Below, piece by piece: positions 1 through 11,340 of a stretch of DNA of 64,000 bases (position 1 is the first letter of the stretch; every line of letters begins with the position of its first letter). The notes below the pieces were generated by a model that was given only the letters and a program-made list of their open reading frames with translations, was not told the DNA's origin and searched no databases. Origin of the DNA: Eurosta solidaginis (Eukaryota; Arthropoda; Insecta; Diptera; Tephritidae); NCBI RefSeq assembly GCF_040869045.1, contig NC_090319.1, forward strand, positions 233,113,832 to 233,177,831, given 5' to 3'. The translations under genes were made by a program, and so were the position numbers.

Positions 1-1179
1 GGTGTTGGGGCCATCTCTCCGTTCACCCTGGACACCCCTTCTGCCTCCACCGCTATGGGTGGAGCGGTTTCACTGGCCGCTCCCCAGACTGGTGGGACAG
101 GAAAGGATGCCGCTTTGGGTCCCAGCTCACCCCGCCACAATCCAGGTGGTATTCGGTGCTACCACCTGAGACGTGGGATGAACTGGGGTCCTTAGAATTC
201 ACACACTCATACCAACAACACAAATTCGGCAGATAGAAAATTGAGAAAAAAACTATTAAATTTAAACAACAAAAAAATCAAAACCCAGTTAGCGGACATA
301 TATTCTTACCTAAGCCGACTAACGGATAACATCCGGAAAACTAAACCCCAATTACCAAAAAAATTTAGGTGCGTGCAGCACTGCCTCACCGGGTGAAAAC
401 CAAAATCCGGAGGATTTGACGTTCAGTCTTGTGGAACCCTCCGCTACTGCCCCCGATGACCACACCGGACAACCTGATCCGTCCCACCATCCCACCACAA
501 CGCAGGTGGCTGCTCACCTCGGACTGGTGGGAAGGTCAACTTCACAAGTTGACCAGGAATGACCAGCGCGACAGCGCCTCAGGTGCCACGTTGGGCGCCA
601 TCTGTTATGGTTACGCATCTTTAATGGAGCAGTAAGGAAGGCAGTCGGCATGATCTAGTGGTGCTCTGTGGCTAGTCATGTCGGCTGGCGGGGTTCTTGC
701 CAACCTTACTGTTCTGCGCCATAAACAGAAAAAATGTTCTATCATGCCTATTCAAAATCAACTGTCGAAAAGCACAGAACTAATTCAAAACGCTCAAATT
801 CAAACTAAAACAACATCCGGCAGAACCGGATGCCACGAACAGACCGTTACAACATTCAAACTCAAAATTCAAAAACAAAACTAAACGCAAAAAAAGAAAC
901 AAAATTAACAGAACCGGAAATGACCGGTTACCAAACGCTGAAACAAAAGAAAACTAAAAACGGCTGAAAACTAAAACCAGAAATATAAAGGCCGAATATA
1001 TAAAGGGGCGCCGCGGGTGTTGTTGCGACGCCCGGTGCTTGACCCACCCTCATCCATGGCCATCGACGCACCCAATCCTCGATGGCCCCTTACCTGAATA
1101 CCCTATACCTTCTAAATGAATGGAATCATCAACATTCCCATTTTTGAAACACTTTATTTATAATTCATTGTAGTGAAAG
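1..1179. repeat. Leader segment of the large tandem unit, copy 1 (left end cut by window)
   Basis: This non-coding segment recurs nearly unchanged at 15541-16737 and 38890-39996. It starts in GC-rich sequence, passes through an A-rich stretch (230-360 and 720-970) and contains two TATAAA-like boxes near 985-1003. It ends at the target site of R1-like copy A. The small open frames inside are not kept intact between copies (copy 3 lacks about 95 bp equivalent to 610-705), so I do not regard them as genes. Its position upstream of the gypsy gag of the neighbouring unit could make it an LTR or leader of that element, but I cannot place LTR ends. Confidence 0.8.
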
Positions 1180-1194
1180 ACTTAGACAATATCT
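1180..1194. repeat. Target site duplication, 3' side of R1-like copy A
   Basis: ACTTAGACAATATCT occurs here and again at 5691-5705, on either side of the minus-strand R1-like element. The same 15-mer flanks copy D (39997-40011 and 45108-45122) and, with one mismatch on the left, the B+C dimer (16738-16752 and 31721-31735). Confidence 0.9.
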
Positions 1195-1417
1195 TTTTTT
1201 TTTTTTTCGGAGAGGCTAAAAATACCGAATGCACCATAATTGCTGCTGTCGCAGCAACCGTATGTCCGTGAACTAAAAAACAGCCCCGGATTGGAACCGT
1301 CGCCCACCCCGGCACCACTTTCGCATTACTTCAGGGTGGCGTTCCATATTTCCCATTCTTTAAGAGCCTACTGTTGTCCCTGCGTCCAGGTTCCCGCTAT
1401 TTGCTCTGAGTGTCCAT

Positions 1418-3543
1418 TTAATCGCCACTGCTTCGCATGCGCATTTCTCTGCGCTCCCTCTCAGCATCCGTCAGGCATGTCATTACTATAAATACCATTT
1501 TGCTCACTGCAGTCCAGCACTCTTTCCTGTTGCACATATGTATTACCAAATTTCTCGTGGTAGGTTCCTTCCCAAAGACTCCATGCAAGGCGAGTCTTTC
1601 TTTGTGGAAACGGGGGCAGTGGAACATTACGTTCTTGCCACTAAGCTATTGTTTGTGTCCTTGCTCTTTTCTTGTCTTCTTCAGATGGTCACTCGATGTT
1701 AGTGCTATACAGATCGGCCATTTCGGTTGCCAGTAAGCCCACTGGGATTTTCCGGGTTAGAACCAGGATCGCGTTGTCGGACACCGTCCGATAAGCACTT
1801 GCTATTCTTAAAGAAGCAAGTCGGTACGCTGTTAATATATATTTTTGATGGGTCTGTTTAGATCCATACCGCACTGCTGCTGCGTATATCATTATTGAGC
1901 TGGCTACTGTGGACAATAGCTGACGTGTAGCTTCGCTCGGACCACCAATGTTAGGCATTATTCGCATAAGTGATCCATTAACTTTGGTAATTTTCTCCCC
2001 CACCGCTCTGAAGTGCTCTTTGAAAGTTAACTTAGAGTCAGTGTGCACTCCTAAGTATTTTAAGGAATCCTTTGAAGTGATTTGATGATCCCCGACAGTT
2101 AAGACTAACTCGTTCGCCGACCGTTTGGAGCTTACTAATACCACTTCCGTCTTTTGGCTAGCCAACTCCAGTCCAATATTGGTCAGCCATTCCTTTATAC
2201 TTGCTACGGCTTCATTACATAATGCTTGAAGCAGGTCCAGTTTCTTGGCCACTACTTCCACTGCAATATCGTCAGCATATCCTACATCCTGTGCGGGTTT
2301 TCTGGTAGATCAATATTTAGCACCCCGTTATACATTACATTCCAAAGCGTTGGACCGAGAACAGATACCTGTGGGACGCCTCCTGTGATTTTGTACTCTT
2401 TTGCTCCTTGATCCGTGTCAAAAAGAAATACTCTGTCTTTAAGATAGCTTCCTATTATTCTGCGTAAGTAAGCTGGAGTGCCGAAGCTTTGCAGCGCTGC
2501 CATTATCTGCATCCAGTTCGCAGTGTTAAAAGCATTCTTGATGTCCAACAAAATCAGTGCACAGAACTTCCTTTTATTTTGGCCTCCAAAGATAGCTTCT
2601 CTAGCTATATTGACGACTGTTTGTATTGCATCTACGGTGGACCTTGATTTGCGAAATCCATATTGACTATTCGATAAGCCACCTGGTCTTTCTAGAGTCA
2701 GCTGTAGGCGCTCACTAATTATACGCTCGAAAATCTTCCCTAGGGAATACAGCATACAAAGTGGCCTATACGAGGATGGTTGGTCCGGCTGTTTACCACG
2801 TTTCAGCAATAGGACAAGTCTTTGTAGTTTCCACGGGCGAGGGTACACGTCTTCTTGCATACAGGCATTAAAAAATCAGTAAATAATGTAGCCCTAGTTG
2901 TGATCGCGGCTTTAAGGGCTATGTTTGGTACTTCGTCGGCTCCTGGGGATTTGTTATCAGCAACTATTTTTGCAGCGGCCAGCTCCTCTTGCTCTGTAAT
3001 TTGCGGAATTTCCGTACTTTCGAGATCCTCGCTTGGATAAGTCCAGCGATCTTGCCCCGGGAAAAGTGTTTCAACAATAATATTCATTCGCATCGGGCAC
3101 GTAGGTTGCTGTGATATCGGTCCTTTAACTTTGGCCATCACAGTTCTGTAGGCTGATCTCCAAGAATCTAGGTCGACATTATCCAGCAGTTCCCTAAAGC
3201 ATAACTTCTTGCACTAAAAGCGGGTGTTTACCTCGTGCTTCAATGGTGATCCCGTATATCATGTCTTCGAACTGGGCGATGGTCATGATCGGAGGGGCGT
3301 AGCAACTGAAGACGTATATACCGTTGATTTTTGCCCACGTGAATCCTGCTACCGTTGGCGTCATATTTTCCTGTGGCAGAAATTTCCCTGGTGCCCAAAT
3401 TGATGCTTTCCCTGCCGAAACTGAGTGCCAAACCTGCTCCTGGCGATTTTTGTATTGTTCAGAAAGTACCACTATGTCAAATCCTCCTTCATAGACTGTT
3501 TGGGATAATAGCAATGGTTTAAATTGAGCCGCAATACCCTCAT
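1418..3543 (-). pseudogene. R1-like ORF2 (endonuclease-reverse transcriptase), copy A, broken
   Basis: ORF2 begins at 3543, where ATGA overlaps the ORF1 stop. The first 100 or so residues (3543-3220) match the N-terminal endonuclease of copies C and D, then the frame jumps by a large deletion into the pre-RT region. RT segments follow in pieces (3141-2803, 2860-2282, 2261-1689). They carry the motif LLDIKNAFNTANW, but the glycine of GGVPQGS is altered to GGVPQVS in this copy. The YADD region sits at a frame break near 2270. The C-terminal CCHC-like region is largely deleted. This gene would make cDNA at a nicked target in an active element; here it is inactive. Confidence 0.88.
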
Positions 3544-4978
3544 GAGACAGTCATTTTGCTGCCCTCTCGTTGCGGGAATTTATAACTGCCTACTGAATGT
3601 TATCCCCCACATAGCGCGCATTTCGGTGCGTTTTCGCAACTTGCAGCCGTATGACCTTCCTGGCCGCATTTCCTGCATGGGCTAGACCTATCTACAGTCT
3701 CCTTACATTTCTGAGCTATATGCCCGTAGCCCCAGCACCTATAACAGCGTTTCTCTTGCTTGAGCTCTCTAATTCGGCAGGAAACCCATCATACCCGGAT
3801 TCTTTGCGTATTAAGAACCGCCTTGGCATCATCCGCTGTAAGGCTTATAAGTGCCGACTTCGTGCCACTGTACCCTGTGCGTATGCTTTTTATGGCAGTC
3901 ACATCTGGAAGTTTGATGCTGCATTGCTGGTGGAGGGCGTTGCACATCTCCTCGGGCGTAGTTATCTCATCGAGATCTCTGCACTGTAGTGTGACCATTT
4001 GGGACTTTGTTAATACTTTATCCGATTCCTTTAGTCCCGCTTCAATTTCTGCTTGGTACGCGCTTGTTTTCCCATCTTTCGATTTTTGCAGCTCTAGTAA
4101 CAGCTCTCCTTTCGCCGTTTTTCGAATCGTTTTGACGTCATCGGCCAGAGATTTTAATTCGTCGCATCTTCTCACGCATCTTCTTTACGCCATATGTCGG
4201 CGTACGTCGCATCCCCCGCCTTGGAAATGATGATTGCATCCGGCCTAGCCTTAAGTGCTTTTCTCTTGCTCTTATTTTTAGCTAACTGCCACTCTCCCGT
4301 CTTTTAGGCGGCAGTTACCTCTTTCCGCTCCGTCTTCTCTTGCGTTTCTTGCCGTCGCTTGTGACCACCCACGTGCCCTGGCAAGACGTCTTTTAGTGTA
4401 ATAGTGGGTTTTACCACGTTGTTCTCCTTGGTAGAGTAGGAATTATTCCTCGGTCGCTTTCCTGGGGGTGATGAACTTCTATCTTGGCACATTCGCTTGC
4501 ACGCAATTTATGTTCTAAATTCTTTACCTCTAGGGCCGACTCGATGTACAGCACTTTTATTACGGAGGCCAAGCGCTGATTTTCGCGTGTATATTTTTAC
4601 GCCCTACGAAGAACTGCATCAAGTCCTCAATCGCCTTGCCTAGCTTGGTCATCTTTTTTTCTCCAGGGGGTTTTGCTGATTTAACGCAGCTGACGCCTGC
4701 TTAATTAGCTCACTTAATGTTGGTGTGCCCGTTTGAGCCTTGCTGTCGGAGCTCTTTTTGCAAAGGTTCGGTGTAGCACCCGGCGACAACGCTCCTTGCT
4801 TGCTTTCGGCCTCCGCTCCTTTGGGTTTCGTTACCACTTGCGACGAATTGTTAAGGCCCCCAGCTAATGGGCCACGCCCTTCTGGAGAGCGAGCTAGCTT
4901 CCTTCCTACGAATGGATTGAACGCCATTTCATTCTCCTGTGTTTGGTTTTTTATTTTAGTATTGTTGTTGCTCATCAT
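3540..4978 (-). pseudogene. R1-like ORF1 (gag-like nucleic-acid-binding protein), copy A, broken
   Basis: The start at 4978 (MMSNNNTKIKNQTQ) is shared with copies B and C. The N-terminal 109 residues are polar and proline-rich, then the reading frame shifts near 4650, 4490 and 4300. The C-terminal part near 3560-3780 encodes the CCHC zinc knuckles seen intact in copy D (CYRCWGYGHIAQKC and CRKCGQEGHKAASC). The stop codon overlaps the ORF2 start. In an active element this protein would bind the element RNA; several indels make this copy a pseudogene. Confidence 0.85.
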
Positions 4979-5690
4979 TTATTTAATTGGGTTCCCGCTT
5001 GAGGCCGCTATCATGGTCCGAGTGTGCAGTTACCTATATAAATCCCGTGGTTGTCTATGCGAAGGCAGGGAGGCCACGTGAAGGTTGACGCAGTCCCTCA
5101 TGAATACTGCGTTCAGAGCCAGATCAGTATTAATCGGGAGGATCTGAACCGAACCTGCATCACCAACTTAATGATGACGGACTTTGAACGTACCCCAAGG
5201 CCTGCCAAGGTTTTAACGGGACGGAGACTAATTGCACATTAACCGGAAAGTCATTTTGACGGCGTCTCAAGCCGTGTACTGAGATTTCCGAATGCCCCAT
5301 TCGCCAGCCCTTAACAAACAAGTCGTTGATTCCAGTATACCTTAATTAAGACCTTACTGGGCTCAATCTTAATGTGACAATCACCTTAAATTTACAAAAA
5401 AATGTACCCTTTTTACCTTCCTGAGTGTGTATCCCACGTCGTATAGTTGCCTCCCTATCTTGGGTAGGTGTTCCCTCGAAGCAACCCCGTACTAGGCTGT
5501 GGATGCTTAATTCAGGGCGGCATCTACTCGCCCTGCCACTGGAGGTTCTCAGGGTGGTTTAGGACTTTTAAGCCAAACCCTCCTCACCAGCCGCTCTTGG
5601 TCGAGGGCTGCTTATATGATATTCGCAGGTAACCTAATTAATAGGCCGTTCACTGTCCGCCAGCAGTGACCCCCTTGGCCTGAGCTCGCA
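4979..5690 (-). other. R1-like 5' untranslated region, copy A
   Basis: About 710 bp lie between the ORF1 ATG and the 5' end of the element. The sequence is conserved in copies B (25920-26576), C (31005-31720) and D (about 44425-45107). It has no sustained open frame. R1-clade elements usually carry an internal promoter or rely on host transcription; I see no clear promoter motif. The 3'-most 10 bases before the target duplication (TGAGCTCGCA) are missing from copy B at the dimer junction. Confidence 0.7.
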
Positions 5691-5705
5691 ACTTAGACAA
5701 TATCT
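5691..5705. repeat. Target site duplication, 5' side of R1-like copy A
   Basis: ACTTAGACAATATCT, identical to 1180-1194. Confidence 0.9.
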
Positions 5706-6388
5706 GTATTTAATCCATACTAGGTAACCCTCTGTGGTTAAGACTAACTAACTTTTGGTTTTTTTTTTTTTTCAAATTAGCATACGTTTTGACCTAGTCA
5801 TATAAAATGTGTCTAGTTGTAAGTGAAAATTTAATTATAAAACAAAAAGAGAAAAACGTGTGCTAAACAAGTTTTTTGTTACGCTTCAACTTTTATAAAA
5901 CAAAATTATCTTATCTTAACTGAATAGGTGATAAATAGGTGTAAATACAGATATAAATGAAGCAAAAATATTAAGCCCTATTAAACAATACTTATATATA
6001 ATAGGGATTAAAAGCAGAAAAACATGTGCACACTTTTTTTGAAGTTGTAGGTGTGAGCTGTACATAACTGTGCTGAAGCTGGAAAATCCCTGGTTTCAAC
6101 TTTAAGGTGAAGTATTTCTATTTTTATTAATATTTTTTTATTTTTGTGTTAATTATTTTAGTTTATCTCAATTTATTTTATTTTATTTTAGTTCATATGG
6201 TATTTGAACATTTAGTTGATTTTATTGTAGTTTATGTTAGTTTATCTGAATAGTGCTATCACTCCATTATCTTATTATATTTTATTTTATTTTACTATGC
6301 TTTAATTTAGATTTTCAGATCAATTGCAAAAAAACTAGAAGTTCAAAAAAACGTCTTCATGGAAGCTTATTAACAACTTCCCTGATCG

Positions 6389-6408
6389 ATGAGTCATATG
6401 TGACTCAT
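6389..6408. promoter_or_regulatory. Inverted TGAGTCA pair, site 1, unit 1
   Basis: ATGAGTCATATGTGACTCAT has 8-bp inverted arms (ATGAGTCA / TGACTCAT) around TATG. TGAGTCA is the binding consensus of AP-1-type bZIP proteins. A second copy starts 42 bp downstream, and the pair is present in all three units (32448-32467 and 45828-45847). Regulatory function is inference only. Confidence 0.45.
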
Positions 6409-6430
6409 AATAGCGTATTGGAATGAGTTT

Positions 6431-6450
6431 ATGAGTCATATGTGACTCAT
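6431..6450. promoter_or_regulatory. Inverted TGAGTCA pair, site 2, unit 1
   Basis: Same 20-bp motif as site 1. Equivalents are at 32490-32509, where it is a perfect 20-bp palindrome, and at 45870-45889. Confidence 0.45.
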
Positions 6451-7271
6451 TTCTTTATACAACATAAAGACGCTTTCTTGGTACGAACGTGTCGTTATAT
6501 GTATTTGTGAATTCTATGTGAGCGTATATCAAGAGACCCGAACTTTAGGAAAGTGAAAGAAAATTTCGAAAAATTTTATCTTTTTTTTCTAATACCTTTT
6601 TCTCATTTTCTTCAATTTTTGGTTATACTTCTAACTTCAATTAAACAAAAGAGCGCACTTATACACGCTTTTGACATTTATATATCAATTTACCGTTATT
6701 TTGATTCGTAAACTTAAATTATTTCTTATAGTCCTATATGTTCACCTGGGACTCATTGAACGTGGTAAACAAGATTGGTTTTGCTACGTTCCTGAGTCAC
6801 ATTTGAATCACTAAATATAATAGCCAAAATAAGGTAAATATATGTCAAATCAAATATAAAAATAGTATTCTATAATATGTATTCATATTATTCAATTAAG
6901 CAATATAAAAATTAATGGGCGTAGGGCATTCTCAAAGCTCTTTGTCTAAAACAGCGCATTCATTTTGCTAGTGAAATGAATTGAATGTATTTTTAAATGT
7001 TTATGCTTATGGGCATATGCTAATGTAAATGTATGTGTGTAATTTGCTTTAATCTAGTTAGTATACTACTTTCTATAAATTTAAATATAAAATTTTTTTT
7101 TTTTCTTATGGGCATATGCTAATGTAAATGTATGTGTGTAATTTGCTTTAATCTAGTTAGTATACTACTTTCTATAAATTTGGTTTGGAATCTCTCAATT
7201 TAGTAAATTATAGTGGTGCGTATTACGGAACGAACTCACCCATTGGTTCAACCGTCGATGTTTTTAAAGCT

Positions 7272-7600
7272 GGTGCTGTTACAGCAGGCCTATGTTCGGT
7301 GGCCCTGCTGTTGGTGTGGGTAAAGCTGGTGGTGTTGCAGAAGGCCTATATTCGGCGGCCCTGCTGTTGTTGTTGTTCAAGCTGGTGTTGCAGCAGGCCT
7401 ATGTTTAGCGGCCCTACTGTTGTTGTTGTACAAGCTGGTGTTGCAGCAGGCCTATGTTTAGCGGTCCTGCTGTTGTTGTTGTACAAGCTGGTGTTGCAGC
7501 AGGCCTATATTTAGCAGCCCTGCTGTTGTTGCTGTACAAGCTGGTGTTGCAGCAGGCCTATGTTTAGCGGCCCTGCTGTTGTTGTTGTACAAGCTGGTGC
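7272..7600. repeat. 53-bp minisatellite, unit 1 (about 6 copies)
   Basis: The landmark AGGCC(T)AT recurs at 7286, 7342, 7395, 7448, 7501 and 7554: one 56-bp step, then exact 53-bp steps. The core reads GCAGGCCTATGTTTAGCGGC, then CTGCTGTTGTTGTTGTACAA, then GCTGGTGTT. Because 53 is not a multiple of three, the leucine/alanine-rich open frames here change frame at each repeat and are not a gene. Confidence 0.9.
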
Positions 7601-8150
7601 TGGTGGTAAGCCTGGTGGATGTTGCGCGTTTGGTAGGGGCTGCCGATGGTGGCGCGCGGTGTTGCACACAGTGATGGTATTAACGCGCGGTTGCGCGATC
7701 AATGGTCGTAGCGGTAGCGCGCGATGTTGGCGCTGCTGTGGTATTAGCGCCCGTGGTTGTGGCGCGCGGTTTTGGCGTGCGATGTTGTTATCGTGACCGC
7801 CTGTTTTGTGGTTGCGCGCGATTAATGGTGGTAGCGCGCGGTGTTGGCGCTATTGGTGGTGGTTGCGCTCGTAATTGTTGCTGTTGTTAGTATTAGCCCT
7901 CAGGGTTGTGCTGTTGTAGCGCACGGGTTTGTTGCCGCTTTTGTCAAGGGTGGCACGCGGTATTGCGCTGAGAATGGTGGTAGCGGTAGCGCGCGATGTC
8001 GGCGTTTCTGGTGGTATTAGCGCCCGTGGTTGTAGCGCGCGGTTTTGGCGTGCGATGTTGTTATCGTGATCGCCTGTTTTGTGGTTGCGCGCGATAAATG
8101 GTGGTAGCGCGCGGTGTTGGCGCTATTGATGGTGGTGTCACGTGGCGTTG
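7600..8150. repeat. GC-rich G/T-skewed block with internal 274-bp direct repeat, unit 1
   Basis: The plus strand is dominated by G and T with recurrent GCGCGCG and TGGTGGT. A segment of about 110 bp at 7752-7862 recurs at 8026-8136 with few changes. The block follows the minisatellite in all units (35800-36200, 46950-47540), with indels that reorder the small frames. No gene is supported. Confidence 0.75.
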
Positions 8151-10062
8151 ATATTCTCCCCGGCGGCCGCGCACTGAATCCCAAATTAACCTTAAGTGCT
8201 AAAGGGGAACGCCAAACAAATGCAAGATTCGTCAGAAAATAACGTTCAAAGCAGTGGCATTTGATTAATGCATGATTAGTTACTACAATAAGGTAAATAT
8301 AATACAATAAGGTAAAACTCAATACATGACTATGCCCTACGGAGCGTCATACAATGAAATAAATTCCTATTTTAAACTTTCCATACGTGCCGTCGTTACC
8401 CCTTTCACAAACGCTGTCAGCGCGAGGCGCCAGGGCCTTCCTGCAACTTGTTAAACAAAATCAAATCGAATGGGTGGCCGTTGTCACCCTCATAAAATTT
8501 GTATGTACCCTATCAAATTTTGCATAAATTTTACCATTAATTTTGTACGCATTATGCATAATTTAACTCATATTAATCTTTTCCACTGCTTTTCATTAGT
8601 AATTCACTACAAAATGGCAACGTTTTAGCTTTGTCGCACTTAATCTCCATAAGCCACTGCGCATCCATTTTTTTCTTCAAGATTTGCCAATCGTGAATAC
8701 AAACTTTTTACAAAAGTTTATTTTAACTTCCTTGTGTAATTGACCACTGAAAACACCACAACCACCCGCTACAGAATTTATGTTTTGTATCCTTTGAAAA
8801 CGAAAGGCGATTTTCTCCAATGAAGCGAGCGTAAGCAGCGAGGCAACGCCCAGCCGAAGTAGTACACATTCGATTTTCTATTTTCGCACAATTGGAATTT
8901 CACTTTAAACGAAAATTAATTATAAACGTATTGGAGTGTACGTCCGTCGTCGCCTCAGCTAATCTTCTCGTGCACAAGTTCTAAGCTAATTTACTTATTC
9001 GTCCCGTCCTTTTTAGGGTTTTTCCGGCACACATCAAAATCAAGCACCATTCTTTTTCTTTGTCCAAACACCAACTGACCAGGGCATTCTAGCAAATTCC
9101 ATGCTTTTACTGCGACTGCGCAGTGGAACGGAGCCGTTAAATCGCATGATTTAACTGTGGTTGCCATGGTGGTTGCCTACGAGGTGGTAGTCGCAGTGAT
9201 ATTCCTGCGGCCATCATTAAAAGTTCCATATACTTTGTTTTTGTGAACCGGTGGACCAATGTCAAAATCGCACCGCGCTGAAAGGCGAAGTGTCACATCG
9301 TATAAAAACTACAAGCCACCTGTCACCTTGCATAGTTACGCCATGGTGGTTGCCGTTATTGGGAATTTTTCACACCATTGGATTCTTTCGCGATGCCACC
9401 TGCGCGAAATGAACAAAAAATTGTTTTAACCACCCCAGCAGACACTTATCACTAGCCAACTGGTACGTTCCAAAGGTGACTCTTCCAAGTGGACCATAAC
9501 AAACCTGCTTCACTTTGAATACCTGACGATGAAGCGAACAGGAAACCGGTTCATCTATGATAAGCCACTACCAGGGATGCCAAGCAACCAGGGGGCACGA
9601 CTCACCCCTAAGGGTCTCAAAGTCCTACTGCGAAGCTAGCCAGGCAACAAAAGGTCCACCAAAAAAAATAAAGTCAAATAGTAAATCAATTTTGTTACTT
9701 AGTTAAAAGGCTTTGCGGCGATTAGACATTTGTTATGGAGAACTCGTCAAAACTTCGTATGGTTGTAGTGGTTGTCGCCCCCCCACAGAAAGGCCAAAAA
9801 AAATATGGGTGTGCAGACATTTTGATAAAGGAGAACTCGTCCAAACTCGGTAAGGCTAATCCAACCCAAGTTTGAACTGCCAAGCTGTTCACGGTTCTCG
9901 GTGAGTACGCGTGTGAACAACCTATGATATCATTGCTCGGGGAGAATACTGGGCGAGGTGTCCACGACCGCCAAAACGCCCAGACAGGGTAAAAAAAGTC
10001 CAATTGGTAGGTTTATAAAAAAAAAAAATCAATTCGTAATTTAGCAAAACGTTCTTGAGGGT
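8150..10062. repeat. Spacer segment of the tandem unit, copy 1, between GC-rich block and gypsy pol
   Basis: No gene is seen. The segment is shared with unit 2 (36200-37073, up to the equivalent of about 9055) and unit 3 (47540-48290, lacking the equivalent of about 8173-8785). It contains several copies of CCATGGTGGTTGCC (near 9167 and 9342). It directly follows, on the minus strand, the stop of the gypsy pol gene, so part of it may be that element's 3' LTR; LTR ends could not be identified. Confidence 0.65.
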
Positions 10063-11340
10063 TTATTGTGGACGAATATCCAAAGCATGGAAGCGACCTA
10101 TCAATTTCCCGTTCAGGTCCTCGAGATCATACAATGCATTGCCCATTTTTCGGAGCACTCGACACTTAAGATATTTCGGCAGGAATTTGGCGTTAATACC
10201 CTGTTTGAAGTTACTTAAAGCAAAGTTTTTCCGGAAACTTCCTGACCTTCTCTGTAGTTGACTTGCCTAGAACGCTTGTTATAGGTGGTTATTCCTCTAT
10301 CTTTTGCCTGATCTAAATTCCTACGAATCTGCTCGCGAATATTAGTCAACTTGTCGGCTCTATTTGCTATCGTAATCTGATCTTCCCTAAGTCTGCCGAG
10401 TTTCTCTAAAATATTGTACGTTGAGGCATGCTGAATCATGTTCTGGCCGTATAATGCAAAGTATGGAGAGCACTAAATCGCCGTGTGAAAATGACTTCTC
10501 AAAACTGATAAAATCTCGGGTATATGCTTATTCCAATCGGTATGGCCTGGTTTATCCTTCAGGAAAATTCTAATCCTAGAAAAAATGTCTCTATTAACGC
10601 GTTCGGATGCGTAAGCTTGAGGAGAATATAACCGCGTTCTCACGTGCGTCACCCCGTAATTTACTAAAAATTTGTTCATTTCCTTCGAGATAAACTGTTT
10701 ACCATTGTCGCTATGAATAAACTCAGGGACCCCTACAGCTGGAAAAATTTCTGAAGCGAAGTAATTTATAATATTAACAGTGGTGGCTCTCTGCATGGGC
10801 TTTAGCCAGACATATTTTGAAAGATGGTCTAATACTATAAAAAGAAATTGATTTCGTCGCTTAGATCTCGGATGAGGCCCTAGAAAATCGCAATATAATC
10901 GATGAAATGGCCTCTCGGATGCAAAGGTACTCCCTATAGGTGGTCTCGACTGTTGATTAGTGGGTTTTACTGCTTTGCAAGTGTCACAACGCTGGACGTA
11001 GTCCCTGACGTCCTTAGCCTGCTGTGGCCAGAAGTACTTTTGCCGGACATGTTCTAAGGTTTTCTGCCATCCGCCATGGTAACTCAGGTTAGCGTCATGT
11101 GCTAGTCTCACTGCTTCCTCAGTCAACCCTTTCGGCAACCACAAACGCCACAGCGAGTCTTCTTCCCCTTCCACCCCCTTACAAAATTTAACTCTTTTGA
11201 AAATTACCCCATCCACCACTCGTAAGTCCGGAAGCGACTCCTCGTTTTCGGTGACGGTCCTAATCAAATCGAGATATTCGTTACTGCTAAATTCGGGAGA
11301 GACTAAATCTATTTCCCCGGGTGTGGTAGTGAAAGTCAAC
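10063..11340 (-). pseudogene. Ty3/gypsy integrase, Osvaldo/Ulysses-like, broken
   Basis: Integrase joins retroviral-type cDNA to the host chromosome. The minus frame reads an HHCC zinc-binding region (HDANLSYHGG ... CDTCKAVK, around 11110-10970), then catalytic residues in YCDFLGP, HSDNGKQF and YASERVNR (D, D, E). A terminal GPY/F-type region (near 10230-10066) ends at TAA, 10063-10065. A stop interrupts the frame near 10473 (after LRSHFHTAI) and a frameshift lies near 10245. The SERVNR signature resembles the Osvaldo/Ulysses lineage as I know it. The gene is inactive as it stands. Confidence 0.85.

Larger units (their letters stand above)
1193..5690 (-). mobile_element. R1-clade non-LTR retrotransposon, copy A (defective)
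   Basis: The element lies on the minus strand with its poly(A) tail seen as a T run at 1193-1207 and its 5' end at about 5690. It has the order 5'UTR, ORF1 (gag with zinc knuckles), ORF2 (endonuclease plus reverse transcriptase), 3'UTR. The apurinic-type endonuclease, the RT and the absence of RNase H fit the R1 clade. Compared with copies B-D it lacks roughly 650 bp of ORF2 (endonuclease to pre-RT, junction near 3212) and about 210 bp near 1630-1655. ORF1 and ORF2 are also broken by several frameshifts, so the copy cannot be autonomous. Confidence 0.9.
5706..7184. repeat. AT-rich segment of the tandem unit, copy 1
   Basis: This stretch of about 1.5 kb, rich in TTTTATTTTA runs, has no gene. 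It is conserved at 31736-35330 (interrupted by a Loa-like insertion at 32899-35014) and 45123-46540. Unit 1 alone carries a tandem duplication of about 102 bp (7005-7081 and 7107-7181, starting CTTATGGGCATATGC). Two palindromic TGAGTCA pairs are annotated separately. Confidence 0.8.

Noticed and set aside
429..884. Two 68-residue plus-strand frames recurring at 15975-16442 and 39318-39774
   Set aside because: Recurrence follows from DNA duplication. Copy 3 deletes the junction between them, copy 2 has an in-frame insert in the first frame, and no family motif is visible.
3651..4230. Plus-strand frames of 112-156 codons over R1 ORF1, also seen in the other copies
   Set aside because: They are antisense shadows of the conserved minus-strand ORF1 and zinc-knuckle region.
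7185..7890. Several Leu/Ala/Val-rich open frames of 60-109 codons in the minisatellite
   Set aside because: The 53-bp period shifts frame every repeat and repeat number differs between units, so no protein is conserved.
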